64,000 nucleotides of DNA from Artocarpus heterophyllus (Eukaryota; Streptophyta; Magnoliopsida; Rosales; Moraceae), in NCBI GenBank assembly GCA_025403435.1, contig CM046333.1, positions 10,255,770-10,319,769 on the forward strand, read 5' to 3'. Shown one piece after another: positions 1-11,851 of the stretch. Positions within the stretch are counted from its first letter, which is position 1; each line of letters begins with the position of its first letter. A program made the position numbers and the translations under genes. The notes beneath the pieces are model-generated. The model was not told the origin of the DNA and did not search any database. It was given only the letters and a program-made list of their open reading frames with translations.

Positions 1-2527
1 CAGATGTCGCAGCAAATCCAGAACTCGTCCGATGCATAGTTCTCTCCACAAGCACCACAAAGTGTCTCTCCATGCTCCTCCTCCTCTTCCTCGTCCAATC
101 CCTCTTCCTCTTCTTCCTTTTGCTGCGTTGCCTTTGAATACTTGCCCTGAGACTCAGAACCTCGCTGCATTTTCCAATGTGAAAAAGAAGATTCAAACAC
201 AATTTTAAGGTTCCCATGTAGTTCTTTGAATAACACACACATAACAAGTTAACAACAATAAGAATTTCCTCATTTGAAGCTGTATGATAGTCATCATGCA
301 ACCAAAATTCCAAATTATTCATATAATGTTATGGAACAACGTCCATATCATTTCCCCCTGACGATAAACAGACAAACTTTAAATTTCTAATTTCCCAGTG
401 GTACACTTGCAGTGTAAATAACAAAACATTAAAAAGTTTTTGGAGTCCACAATTCAAAAGACATAAAAGCAGTCCTTAAAAGTCTTGATCTAGCATCAGA
501 CATTAATGTACTAGCAATAAAAGTCTTCTTTTACCTTAGAGTTTGATTTAGATTTGTTGCTGCCATGATTTGAATTTGATGATTTCTCCTTGACTTGCTT
601 CTTACCCGTCCCTGTTACAACCTCAAATATTGTCGGAAGATCGTTTATCATATTAAATAGACGTTTCCTGCAGAGAAAGTTAAAAAGACATTGAAAAGGA
701 AACAATGAAACCTTAAATCCAAACATGGTATTACTTATAAAAGGTGTAACCACAAGTCAAACTCAGATCAGTAAAACATCAGGATAAGTAGCCCATTGAA
801 TAAGCAGTTCACCAGCAGCAGCTGTATAAACAATGACGTTCACCTAGTTGTTCAAAATGCAATCTAGGGTGAAGAAAACATACCTATCAGCCTTATCAAA
901 TCCAAATCTAGCACCAAAATAAAAAGCCACTGAAAGCAACCATGCATCACTGTGGACAGCAACCAAGGATAGCCAATCTTTTTCTTGCATTCCGTCTCTA
1001 GCAAAGTTGATACCTAGCGCTGGCTCTGGAAGCTCCGGAGGAACCTCTTCAGCAGGTAAATTGACTTCCCATTGCTCACTTGGGAATCCATATAGACAAA
1101 GGTTTTCCTTCTCTGTATATCATTGATTGAGCATTCAGGACACTGTTGGCTGCTCTATGACCATTATAGAAGTAACTAGGGAATAACATGCGTTCACCAT
1201 GCAGAAAATGAAAAACTATAGCATGGATTTATGCTAAACCACGACTAAAGCACAAGTGCATTATCTAGAATGACAAAAAGTATTCGGTTGTGAAAAGACG
1301 AAAGGCAAAACTCATGAGCAGCATTTAGGCTTTTTCAACAGTACAGGATCAAGATCAGAAACCTATGCCCTCGGACACATTACAGAAAGTTCCAACCTAA
1401 TCTTAGGTTTGCCACTGTAATTACAACAATTCTAACACACTGTGCAGTACCAACAATAAAATAAAAAAGTCCAAGGTCCACATAGCCCATAAAACCTCAA
1501 CTATCAATAGAAACTTGTCCTTCAAAAAAAGTACAAGACCAATATAACCATACATTTTTCAAGATGCTGTAACAAAGGAATAACTTGTAGCAAGATAACT
1601 TGTCGTACCAATTGTTCTGAATATTCTAGACTGACAATTTTGCAATCCCAAAAAAATAGGACTCATGGAGACTTCAAGTCTCCAATAGAGATGGAAATAA
1701 CCAATTACTAGAGGGCACTCTATAGGAAATCAAAATCAGGGCCCATAAGAACTGGGTCAATCAATCACCACACATGCATCATATTACTTTAAAACTTTCG
1801 TAGAACCCAATATGTTTAAACAACCATGAAAGCTCATTGGGTTTAATAAGGGAAAAAAAAAAAAAAAAAAAAAAAGAGCTCCAGAAAATACCATACAAAC
1901 TTAAAAACACATAGAAATGTGGAAAACGTGAAATTATATGCGTTATCAAGAACATGCAATTAGACAGCAAAATCATGAAACCAAACAAAATTACCTACAA
2001 ATCCCATTTTGCCCAGCTAGGAATCCACAAACGTGAACAATTACGTCAAAACGTTATAAAAAATGGACACGAAAAGTAAATTCGAACAACGAAATTTAGT
2101 AACATGAACCAAGTTAAACATTCGGTTCGATAATTCCACTTGAAGGCATTTTCTATGAACGAAATACTTCACTTCCGTTTCCAAAATCTTCGAACCAACA
2201 AAACAAACAGCGGTCTAGAGTTCAAAGACCCATAAAAAAAAAATTTTTTAAAACTACGAGAAAGAAAAAACCCAGACCAGGATCACACTGCTGATAGAAG
2301 TCTTCGACATCTGCAACCACGGAGAAAAGGGAAAATGAAAAATCAGGCTCAGTACGCAGAGAATTCGAAAATGAACTCGGAAAAAAATGCAAAATTGAGA
2401 GAAACAAAAAAAAAAAAAAAAAGCGATGACCGGTTGTGAGGGCTTTAATCATGCCAGCCCTTCGACCTTTGAAATCCCTAAAAACCTCCTCGACCGTACG
2501 CGGGTTATAAGTACCACCACCGTCCAT
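1..2527 (-). CDS. Alfin-like PHD-finger protein (3' end outside window)
   Basis: Plant Alfin-like proteins are nuclear histone readers: an N-terminal Alfin domain is followed by a C-terminal PHD finger that binds methylated H3K4. Exons read on the minus strand: 2431-2527, 2278-2310, 884-1112, 535-667 and 1-164, with the last running off the window. All junctions are GT-AG and keep frame. The start [19 protein letters not shown] is the family N-terminus. Exon 3 holds the conserved block with NEQW-like SEQWEVN and KDWLSL. Exon 4 has [17 protein letters not shown] and a Ser/Lys-rich linker. Exon 5 has an acidic run of Glu and then the first PHD cysteines ([19 protein letters not shown]). An in-frame ATG further upstream exists, but it lies in CT-rich leader and is not expected. 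The remaining PHD residues are missing only because the window ends. Identification is firm; the paralogue number cannot be assigned. Confidence 0.95.
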
Positions 2528-2551
2528 GTCTGTCGCGCGACAAACCCAATT

Positions 2552-2590
2552 GGAGAGAGAGAGGAGAGAGGAGAGAGGAGAGAGGAGAGA
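2552..2590. repeat. GA/CT microsatellite in the Alfin-like 5' leader
   Basis: A run of GAGAGAG and AGGAG units lies 25 bases upstream of the Alfin-like ATG. On the gene's strand it is CT-rich, which is common in plant 5' leaders and core promoters. Confidence 0.85.
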
Positions 2591-2639
2591 CAGTGAAGAT
2601 CGAAAACTAGAGAGAGAGGAGAAAGAGTGTGGGTGCGTG

Positions 2640-4987
2640 TAAAAGGAGGGAAAGATTGGAAAATATTTGACCTCCCAGAGAGAAAAAGAGAGAGAGAAAG
2701 AGGTGGTGCGGATTTGAATCGGAAGCAAATGGATTAATTAACTGGATTTGATAGGGTATAGTAAAATCCGCCAAGGGAAAATAAAATTTGGGCCATATCT
2801 AGAAGGAGAAAGGCCCTTATAAACCACCAGTTCGTGAAAATGTGTGATGGACTGTTGAGGTTGTTTAATCAGGGGCCTGTGGTTTGGCCCACTTAAGAGT
2901 GGGGCCCGGTTGAAGTTTTTTGAGGCGATGCTTCACCAAGGACCCAGTACTATCATATGCTCTGTCCAGAGCATCTCCCCACCTAGCCCGTTGGCTCATG
3001 GGATTTTCACTTTGGAATGGAAATCAAATTCCTTTATTCCAGATTAAAAATGGTTTAGTGTTTGAAAGTTGATATTCATGATGAATTATGACACACCGTG
3101 AAACTAACGTCGTGTTTAGAAGATGAGTTTAAACCAATAGTTTGAATCATTTTTTTTAAAATATTGTAATATATAAAAACTTTACACTGTAGCTACATTT
3201 TTCTTTACTCTATAACTGTTGAGACGGATTTTAACATAAAGGCCAACAATTGACAATAACTCCCCTCAAACAAATTTTATAACTTTCATCATTCTATGCT
3301 TGAGAACAACTATTTTCAAAATCTCAAAAGGTATTAAGTTGGAATCTCATTCTAATTACGAAACTTTACGCTGAGGACAGTCTGAATTTATGAGTTTAAA
3401 CCGTTATGTCAAACAGATGGAAATCCTAATTTGTTAAACGATTACATTAGTTGAAATAATAGATCAGAATTTAGAGCCGATTTTGGTTCGTGGGCTCATG
3501 GAGTATGAACTCAAAAATTTAGTTGAACAAGTGTTTGACAAAAAAAAAAAAAAAAAAAAGGTTCAGGCCACTTTGAACTTGTTACGTGATAATTTAAACC
3601 AAAAAATGCACTCAATTTTGGATTATAACTCCTTTTATTTTCGGGTATTTCGAACTTATTTTTTAAACCGCACTTTTCAAAACACATCTTTAAAAAAAAA
3701 AAAAGTTCAAACTACACATTTAAAACCAAAAATGGAACTAATCCTTTAATGTTTGTGGAATTAGCATAGTTTTGACACATTTATTTCATGATGTCAATTA
3801 AAAAAATTTCCTTTACAACGTGTATTGATGTTCACAGTTTAATGACTCATTACGCAACAATAAGTAATGGTTAAGTTGCTGTCTTTTTCATTTGTGATTT
3901 TACCAAAAGAGGCAAACACTCAATTTCACCGAAGAATATGTTAATGACAATACTGACCTCTCGTTTGTTCATTGGAGAGAGTGATTTCATTTCAAAGCCA
4001 AACGCCACTTTCTAGTTGAATTCTCATTCACCCCAAAAATGAAAAACCAAAGCTTTTAGTTTCAACTTTCAGCATACGTGACATGGCTCGATTTTCATTA
4101 AATTACAATTTTGCGTCTAGATAAGAGTTCACTAGCCTTATCCTTTCATTTTCTTGTGGATATAACCGATAGTATATCTAACTAGCCCGTTCAATGAATC
4201 CAACTTTTGATGAGTTAGAAAATGTCCCAGAGCAGCATTTTCTTGTGCTACGACACAAGCAAAATCCAATGGTTCTTTTTCAAGGTTTTAAGTCATGAAG
4301 TTGAGCAAATCTTAGTGATGGGATGGATCAAGTAATCAGAACCATTCGAAATGGTCAAGCGCAATTTGTTGGTTTGTAGAAATGGTTTATACGAACTTAA
4401 TGGAGTACTGATTTTGCAGTAATTAATGCTGTTTTGTCCTTCACGTTGAAATCATAATCTATTGGTTGAGAAGTCGCCTTTCATAGCATTATCCAAGTGG
4501 GAGAAATTAGGGGAAGAAGTCTAATATTCTTTTCCTAATTTTGCGTTAGTAATCATCTTTCTAAGAACAAATTGAAAATCAAATTTAAGACAATTTTTTT
4601 TATATATAATTAAAATTTAAGGCACGTCTTGAGTTTCTTAGGTTCGCTTTGGTGTGATTACAATTATCATATTTTGCACTTTAATTTCTAAAACTATCAT
4701 ATCCTTCAACTCTCTACTAGACGTACACATAGAGACAAAAACCTAAGCCCAAGCATGAAACAAAGTTTTATTGTGTATTAGGAAGGAAGTCAATTTAAGA
4801 AAATTGCATAGCTTATTCTCCTACATAGTTTACTCGGTCCTAATTGAGAGCATCATCAGATACTAACTTCGATTTATGTGAGTAACAATTTGAAATGCAG
4901 GACAAACATCAATAATTTTTATTCTCTCTGCCAGAATGGTTATGAGTCTAGGCCTCTCGGAATTATGACCATTGCCTAATGCCTGTG
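2640..4987. other. Intergenic, no supported gene
   Basis: AT-rich sequence between the Alfin-like gene and the PPR relic. It holds a MITE-like copy near 3115-3260 and A-runs near 3541-3559 and 3692-3704. The only long frame (3483-3749) passes through the poly-A tracts, giving poly-lysine, and is not credible as a gene. Confidence 0.6.
3115..3260. repeat. Degenerate MITE copy (CTCTCACATGCTACAG family)
   Basis: It contains diverged forms of the motif typical of this window's MITE family (TATAAAAACTTTACACTGTAGC) between stretches resembling GTTTAGAAGATGAGTTTAAACC. The ends are not sharp. Confidence 0.45.
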
Positions 4988-6595
4988 TCAAGCACTCTTC
5001 TTTTCTTCTCCTGAATATTTACATACCAGCTCGTCAACAACCTTTTTGTAACTATTTAGCTCGATCTTTTTGAGTCTCCTATACAAGTACTTAAAAATTG
5101 TTTCCGCCTCCTTTAGCTTCCCCGACGCAATCAACGCCATGATAAAGCACTGATAAGCTATCTAAACTTATGACATAATTTTTATCTTGTGTTTCATTGA
5201 AAATAAGCAATGCTTTATCTACATAGTAAGCAGCCATGCAGAATAATATCGAGCTCATGACCATCCCGAATCATGGAACCAACAAGCTCTTCAACTTCTT
5301 GCGTCCTCCCCCTCATTCGACAAAGACTATGTATCACCGCGCTATATGTCGCGAAGTTCGGAGAGCAACCCATTTTTCGCATCTGCTTTAAAAGAAGAAC
5401 AGCTTTGTCCCAATCCCTATTCTCGCCAAGACTCCCGAGCACTGCATTAAAACTGGAAACATGTGGATTTAGGTCCCTCACCCTCATTTCCCTTGAAGGA
5501 GAAATCGCTTCATCTGGTTTTCTCAGTTTGCAACTCTCATTTACAGCAACCCCAAATGCTTTCACACCCGGATTCACACCAAGAACAACCATCTCCCTTA
5601 GCTATGCAAATGCTTTGTCAAGCTTTCCTGCAACGCACATCCCTTTCAATATAGTCGTGTGTGTTACTACATCATCCTTGAAACCATTTACCCTCTTCTT
5701 CGTTATCATCCTCTTCGCTTCTTCAATGTCTCCAATCAAACACAATCCATGAACCGGCGAATTTTAAGTAAATACACTTGGCTCAAAACCTCGGCCTTCC
5801 ATTTCTTTCAACAAATCGATCGTCCGTCCTACTTTACCTTTTTTGCAATACCCGTCGATCAAAGTTGTGTACGTTATCGTATCTGGCAAGCAAGCCTTAC
5901 TCTCCATCATAAACCCCAAAAACCTCATGGCACTGTCCATATAACCCTTCTTGCGATAGCCACTACTCATAAGATTGCAAGTAACCGAACTCGAGTCACA
6001 ATCCATTTCATCGAACATTTTCTGTGCGTTCTTAACCATACACATTTTGCAAAATCCCCTAATCATCGTCATGTAGGCGTAAACATCCGGCTTCACCATG
6101 TCCTCCATCATGACTGGTCCATAAATAGCCTTTGCTAAGTCCATCCGATTGGCTCTCACTATGACGGCCGATACAGCATTGTACAAGATCCGACTCCTAT
6201 GTCTCTTTATTCATGTCCCCTTCGTGTCCCTCCAGTATTATCATAATATATCATTTAAAATGCCATTTCAATTAAATAATGTCATTAATCATGTTAGTTA
6301 AAATATTTTAGTTAACGTAACATGATATTATTGGGGGACACGAAAATAGACAGGAAAAAGAGGACACATAAGTTAAATCCCATTGTACGATGAACAAGCA
6401 ACACCTGTTCTTGATCAATTTCGCCCTAAGAAGCCAATCGATCGCGGCCTGAATATCATTGCGATCGCCGTGAGCTCTAATGAACTTACTGATCATGAGA
6501 TCGAAGAGCTTGTTGGACCGCAAGATAAGCAAGAAGGCAATGGAGGAGAGAGAGTGGGGGAGGAGAAGAGGAGATTGGTGATGACAAAAAAGCAA
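4988..6595 (-). pseudogene. PPR protein relic, broken
   Basis: Pentatricopeptide repeat proteins are RNA-binding factors, mostly of plastids and mitochondria. Several P-type 35-residue repeats are readable, with motifs such as ITYTTLIDGYCKKGKVGRTI, YAYMTMIRGFCK and FATYSAVIHSLC. The N-terminal part (6595 down to 6389) has LFDLMISKFIRAHGDRNDI. The C-terminal tail ends in LNSYKKVVDELVCKYSGEEK with TGA at 4988-4990. Breaks: a 196-bp MITE at 6185-6380 with a one-base frame change across it; in-frame TAA at 5764-5766 and TAG at 5602-5604; and a further stop and frame changes near 5160-5215. Codons outside the breaks are well conserved, so the inactivation looks recent. No intact reading frame remains. 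Confidence 0.88.
6185..6380. mobile_element. MITE inside the PPR relic, 8-bp target duplication
   Basis: The 196-bp insert is flanked by the perfect duplication CATTGTAC at 6177-6184 and 6381-6388. Its ends form imperfect inverted repeats about 48 bp long. Both arms share GAT..ACT, TGTC, CTTT and an inner CGTGTCCC (plus strand on the left, complement on the right). The 8-bp duplication fits a hAT-type transposase, although the tips are not the usual CAGGG. Confidence 0.82.
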
Positions 6596-7036
6596 GCGAA
6601 AGTGTGGGAATAGTTTTTAGGATTAGGGCTTGGATTTGAGGCCTAGTTGAAGAAAAAGAGGCCATGGCTAAGATTGGACTGGTTCTTGATGACTCGGACT
6701 AATAGGCTTGAGGTTACTTTGGGCAAGAACTGGGTTCAGAGGCTCTGAGCTGAGGTTTGAGAGGTTGGAACTCTGGGGGTTTAGGGCTTGGAGAAGAGAG
6801 GTTATGGAGGTTACTATGGTGTGGTCAGGAAAAGATTAATAAGGGTTCAAGCCTCTGCATGCTACAGACATTGATGATGGAGGAAGTTTGAAACGGAGCT
6901 GAGTTTCCATGTTCCAATGTTTGTAGGTAGTTAATAAAGGAGGGAAAAAAGAATGTGAATCTTCCTCTTCAAAAAAATAATAATAATTTAATATTTATCT
7001 ATGTTTTCTCTCACCTTTCACTCTTTCACTCTAATA

Positions 7037-7179
7037 GATGTTTGAAAGAGTAGTTTAAACCATTAGTTTGAATCTAAGAATTATAGCATGTGGGAACTTG
7101 TAGCTTTTTACTGTAGCACGTGAGAGCTTTACATTGTTTACAGTTTAAACCATTGGTTTGAACTACTCTTTCAAATACC
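7037..7179. mobile_element. MITE with ~36-bp inverted termini
   Basis: The left end (GATGTTTGAAAGAGTAGTTT) and the complement of the right end (GGTATTTGAAAGAGTAGTTC) match over about 36 bases. The core carries two forms of the family motif (TAGCATGTGGGAACTTGTAG and GTAGCACGTGAGAGCTTTAC). No exact target duplication was found by eye. Confidence 0.75.
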
Positions 7180-7257
7180 ATATCTAACAATTTGATCTTT
7201 AAAGTTGAACTTTTAATTTTGACTGATTGTTCTTTATAACTTTATATTTTAGCAGTT

Positions 7258-7390
7258 TTTATAAGGTGTTTAGAAAATGAATTAAAATAGAGAATTAGAT
7301 CTAAAAATATTGTGGCATGTAATAGCCTTATATTGTAGCATATTTTTGTTTTACATTATAACATGTAAGAGTTTCACCTGTTTGAGTTGG
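7258..7390. repeat. Degenerate copy of the same MITE family
   Basis: It begins GGTGTTTAGAAAATGAATTA and carries GTGGCATGTAATAGCCTTAT and ATAACATGTAAGAGTTTCAC, two diverged copies of the family motif. The right end is near CCTGTTTGAGTTGG. Confidence 0.5.
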
Positions 7391-8226
7391 AAGTGAGGTA
7401 GCCATAATTTCTAATGCTAAGATTAATGAATAATTTCTCAATTTTAACTTAAATAATTGCATCTTTAACACATAAAAATTTTTAAAAAATTAAAATACTT
7501 GTTAAGTATAAAATGTTATAGTTTCAATGGATTTTAAACGTAATAAAGAAAAAATTTTACATATAATATAGCTATTTTTGTAAAACAATAGCATGGTTAA
7601 TTATGTAAAAATTGAAAAATTATTCCTTTATTTTAATGTCTGTTGATGGTGACTTTAGCTCAACAGTTTTTTCACGATTCACTCACGATGAACAATATAA
7701 ATGAGAAGAATAAAAGCATGCAGAACATAAAGAATTATAGTGCTTCACTCAATATGAGCTATGGTCACTTTAGAGTTCTCTTTTTATTTCTTTTAAATGC
7801 GAAAAGGCCAGAACAAGATATAGAATCATCCCTTTCTTTAGGGTTTTCCACCCCTTTTTTATAGTTACCATCTGTATATAGAAAATCCTAAAATCGTAAT
7901 ATAATAATTTAAATACAAAATATGGAATATTTGTTTCCTGATTTTGTTCTCACTTTAGACGTATTTATCCTTCCATGTTGGTTGCGTGGATCACACTTAT
8001 CCTTGATTTGAATGGGATTTGATATCATGTGTTTGTAATTCAAATTTGTATCTCTAGTTTAGTAAACTTAGACACTTCGTCAACTCGTTCTCCTATCTGA
8101 CCTAAGATATCTCAACTTTTGAAGAAACCTTTATAGCTCGTCTTGAGATCTTGAGGCAGGTCTTTATCGGGCTTTCTCAATCTTGATGCTGGACTTTAAG
8201 CGGTTGAGATTACCCACGATAATGTC

Positions 8227-8850
8227 TGTTGATGCTTACTGTTGTCCGGCGTCGGATCAACACCCACGTGTGACTGAACACCTTCTGACCTCCTCTTAAG
8301 CTTGCCCCTGGTCGGGAGTGAGTACCTGCGGGAGGGATGATTCGGAGAAATGGGGTTAGTCAATAGACAAGGGCTCTCCGATGTTCAAGGCAAGTATTGC
8401 TCGGCAGAGGTCGGCAGCTAATTAAGTGTGAAGAGGTCTCTCTCTCTAAAACGTCATAAATGCATCCTATTTATAGGCCACCAGCTGGATCGAGTGCAAG
8501 ATGGGTTTTGCCCATTACCCAGGTGTCACATCAAAGTGTATCAAGCAATAAGTGACAAGTGTCGCGTCCATTGTCCAATGGATTGGACTCTATCAGACGG
8601 CAGCATGTTTGCCTGGTGTTGGCCTACAAGGATGGGTAGTGACGTATTATGATGAATAACGTGGCCCGACCCGAGCTAGTGTACATCCCCAAGGTGGCAG
8701 CCTTCTTGGGGGCGTGCCCTCAGATAAATGGAAGGCACCTCGGGAAGAAGCATAAGTCGTCGGGTCGGGCGGTAGCCTATGTCTGCCGAACTGAGTTGCC
8801 GACCACCAAAGTTAGTGTCCTCGGTGGCGGCGCCGAGCTTACCCTAAACA
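8227..8850 (-). repeat. 3' LTR (relative to element orientation)
   Basis: 624 bp, collinear with 18196-18819 and with no length change between the two. It starts TGTTGATGCTTACTG and ends CCCTAAACA on the plus strand; the last bases differ from the partner's TCAACA by one substitution. It contains the complement of TATAAATA at 8468-8475. Confidence 0.95.
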
Positions 8851-8866
8851 TTAGCCCCCCAGTTCA
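8851..8866 (-). other. Polypurine tract of the retrotransposon
   Basis: On the element strand AACTGGGGGGCTAA directly abuts the 3' LTR. A G-rich purine tract at this position is the plus-strand primer for reverse transcription in LTR elements. Confidence 0.75.
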
Positions 8867-9076
8867 TCTAGTCGGTGTTCGGTCGGGTGGACTATGCCGA
8901 GTGGGTGAGGTCGGCTCAAAAGAAGAAGACCAAGCGACACTTAGAAGCGGGGTGAGGTGAAAAGACGCGCGGATCAGACGAGGGACGCGTGTCGTGTCGT
9001 AGCCGTCTGTACGGCTGTCAGGCGTATTAATTGCGCCTTTTGGGTTTTCGCGCTCGAATTTCCTGCTTAAAATGGC

Positions 9077-9084
9077 TATAAATA
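9077..9084 (+). promoter_or_regulatory. TATA box of the plus-strand gene inside the element
   Basis: TATAAATA in the context GGCTATAAATAGGG lies 141 bases before the first ATG (9225) of the plus-strand unit and outside the LTR. It faces opposite to gag-pol and so would serve only that unit. No transcript evidence is available here. Confidence 0.55.
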
Positions 9085-9224
9085 GGGTCCCTCCCCTCCG
9101 TAATTTGCACTTCATTTTCAGAAATTTTACGAACGAGAAATTTTGGCTGCCGAGCTCAAGTAATAGCCGAGGATTATATCAACCGAGCTACCAAGAACCC
9201 GAGCAGGTAATTTCCCGAATAAAA

Positions 9225-11777
9225 ATGAGCGATTTGTCCGACTCGTAAAACGTGGAGGTTTCATGGTCGGAAAGTAGTGAGGAGAGCAGTAGCTCTTCTT
9301 CGACTCAATCCGACGCCGAGGTGGCGTCCCAAAGACGGGAAGGGGCCAGTCGACTAGAGCAGATCCTAAGGGTCGATTCCCAGACTGTGCCCGAGCAAGA
9401 ATTTTTAAATTTGTTGGGCGGGCATAAGCTTATCAGGCCGTCTAGTGAACAAGACCCTTATACTGGGGCGGTAACAGCGGGCCATTCCTAATTTTTTTCA
9501 AGGGAGAGGACCGAGTTTCAAACCCATGAGGATGCTCCGAGCACCTCTGGTCGGAATGCCGAGGCCCCCGTCCAAGTTGCAGGTGTGATTACGGTTGATG
9601 CCTCCGATGAGGAGCATGCAGCCGAGGATACGGGGGCAGAGCAGCCAGAAATGGAGCAAGAGGTCCGGGCCACCCGCGTGCGAGGCGTTACAGCATATCG
9701 GATAAGCCGCCCTGGGCAAACCTCGGCGGCGGGTTATACAAGCACGATCATGGAGCCGCGGTTAGAGGCCCTACGCGACGAGTATGGCATCCCGGCCGAT
9801 GTGAATCTCGTCATCCCCGGAGAGGAAGATTCACCTTTAGAGGCGCCAAAGGGATTTATCACACTTTACGCCGAGTTCTTCAAGGCCGGGCTACGTCTAC
9901 CACTGCACTGTTTCCTTCACCGGGCGCTTAATGACTTTAATGTGTGCCCGGCACAGTTAAACCCGAACAGCTATAGGTTGCTGATTGGGATGTACATTTT
10001 GTGGAAGTACCACCGGAACACCGAGATGCCGTTGGAGGCCTTCAAACAAGTATTTAAGATGAAGAAGCTTCCTCGACAGTACGGCTGGTACTACTTCACC
10101 GGCTTTAGAAAGGACTTTATTCTAGGTAACCCCGACTCGGACAAGCTGTGAAAGTACGAATAGTTTTACGTCGGGGGAAACTTTTTAGCCCGAGCCGGTG
10201 AAGCTGTACCCGAGGATGAACAAGTGCCAGGGTCATTTGAGCTGGGGCACGTCTGGACCAAGCGCCCTTGGGCACCGAGCCACGTAATAAAGGCCGTGGA
10301 TGAACTGTTCGAAAAGCCTGAGTCGTCCAGACAACAGTCCTTTCTTCTGAGAAAGGACACTCTGTCCAGATACGGTTGGTTTGGGGAGTCCAGCAGTCTT
10401 CCCTGAGCTAGGCGTCCTGCCCAGGAAACCGGGCAGGTTACTATTGCCCGTCCGAGTGATGCAGATCTTCCAGGGCCAAGTACTTCTCGGTCCGGGTGGC
10501 CGACGAGGGTGCCTTCATCGTCCAGTACCGAGGACTCGTCCAGTGGCTCCCTCAATGCGGGGCCACCTGTAGCCGACGAGGACCTCGAGGGCGTGATTAG
10601 GCTCCTGTACCCGTCGGGCCAACTCCAGATCGGAGGTTAGCCTGGAACTTTATTTATAGTCGCCTTTTTCTCTCTTTTTATTCCGTCCTTCGTTTAACTT
10701 GGATTTTCTTTGTGCAGAAATGACCGCACCGAGCTCCCGCGCTGGCAGGCTTGCCCAGATGACAACACAGAGGAAGGGCAAGGGCAAGGCCATCGAGGCC
10801 AGCAAAAAACATAAGCGGACGCCGGCGCCCGAGCCCCCAACACGCACCGGGCAGACCTCCACATCAATCCAAGTTCTACCGCCGCCACCACCGAGAAGGA
10901 CCTCGTCAGAGGTCGACCGAGCAGATGAGGCGTCCAGAGGTTCTTCTGAGGACCAGCAAAGAAGGCACCCGGACTACCGTGGCATGCTCCTCGAACGTCT
11001 CAGGGACGTAGCTCCCCCGGATGACTTCTTTATGAACATCCAGGGCGAGGACTTCCAGGACTTGTGCAACATGACCCTCCGAGCGACTGCCTCAATAAGT
11101 ATCCGAGCTGATCAATAGTTCAGGGGCTTGTAATAATATTGCCGAGGACTAACCCCTTGTGTTTCTCATAGTCAAGCGTCATGGTGCATATGGTGCACTC
11201 TATCGGGATGAGGGAGATCCACAAGGAGAGAGAAAGGCACAAGAAGACCCTCATGATGAAGTTGGACTCCGACAGAGAGCTCAACGAGAAGAAGGGTGAA
11301 CTAGATCGGGCCAAGGAGGAGGCCCAGAAAGCAAAGTCCGAGGCCGAGGACATGTTGAGGCGGCTCAAGGAGGCGGAGGATAAGGCCGCTCGGCAGGAAG
11401 AGAAAGCCGCTCGGCTAGAGGGGCGGCTAGCCACTCTACAGGCCGAGCACCACCGATTCGTAGCCGGGCTCCCCGACCAGCTGGCCGCTGCGGTCGAGGA
11501 GTTTAAGACATCCCCCGAATATACCGATCTCTACTTCGATGGAATGGCCGATCTCCGTGACCATCTAATCGAAAAGCATCCCGAGGCGGCTGCATTCGAC
11601 TGGTCGGTCATCGCTGAGCCGGACCAGGGCGATGTCGAGCAACAGCGGGACGTTGGAGAAGAGATCGTCGTTGTGGACGGTGATGATGACGGGGATGTGC
11701 CGGCTGCCGAGGGAGGCCAAGACGACAACGCGGCCGGGGACGAGACTCAGGCTGGTGATGAGACTCGGGCTGATTGA
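9225..11777 (+). pseudogene. Antisense additional ORF, 'putative gypsy type transposon' domain, decayed
   Basis: This plus-strand unit lies between pol and the 3' LTR and is antisense to gag-pol. From ATG 9225 one frame runs to about 10635, giving an acidic Ser/Glu-rich N-terminus and then a domain with EFFKAGLRLPLHCFLHRAL and YRLLIGMYILWKY. That pattern belongs to the plant 'putative gypsy type transposon' family (Pfam PF04195 by recollection). A probable 82-bp GT-AG intron (10636-10717) joins a Pro/Lys-rich basic segment. A second probable intron ends at 11171 (donor near 11098-11117, not resolved). The last exon is a long coiled coil (about 11190-11460, heptad Leu/Ala with Glu/Lys) and an acidic tail ending at 11777. 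In-frame stops: TAA 9246, TAA 9489, TGA 10149, TAG 10161, TGA 10404. The molecular role of this protein is unknown; relatives are known in the Tat lineage. Confidence 0.8.
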
Positions 11778-11845
11778 TCCTCTACTTTTCTTGCTTTTTG
11801 TAATTGGGCTTGGGAGGTGCCCGACTTTCTTGTACCTCCCTAGTA

Positions 11846-11851
11846 AATAAA
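11846..11851 (+). terminator. Poly(A) signal after the antisense unit
   Basis: AATAAA lies 69 bases after the stop of the plus-strand unit. With the TATA box at 9077 it gives this unit the outline of a stand-alone gene. Confidence 0.5.

Larger units (their letters stand above)
6614..8221. other. Intergenic, MITE-bearing
   Basis: No supported gene. The region holds one sharp MITE (7037-7179), a weaker relative (about 7258-7390), and the sequence just left of the retrotransposon target site (ATGTC at 8222-8226). The short frame 7643-7864 has no recognisable protein features. Confidence 0.6.

Noticed and set aside
1779..1988. Minus-strand ORF with a poly-Phe run
   Set aside because: It lies inside the long Alfin-like intron and is produced by a poly-A tract.
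5273..6138. Plus-strand ORFs across the PPR relic
   Set aside because: They are antisense shadows; the minus strand shows clear PPR repeats.
8428..8960. Plus-strand ORFs in the left LTR (also 18397-18848 in the right LTR)
   Set aside because: They lie in duplicated LTR sequence, opposite to element transcription, and have no domain.
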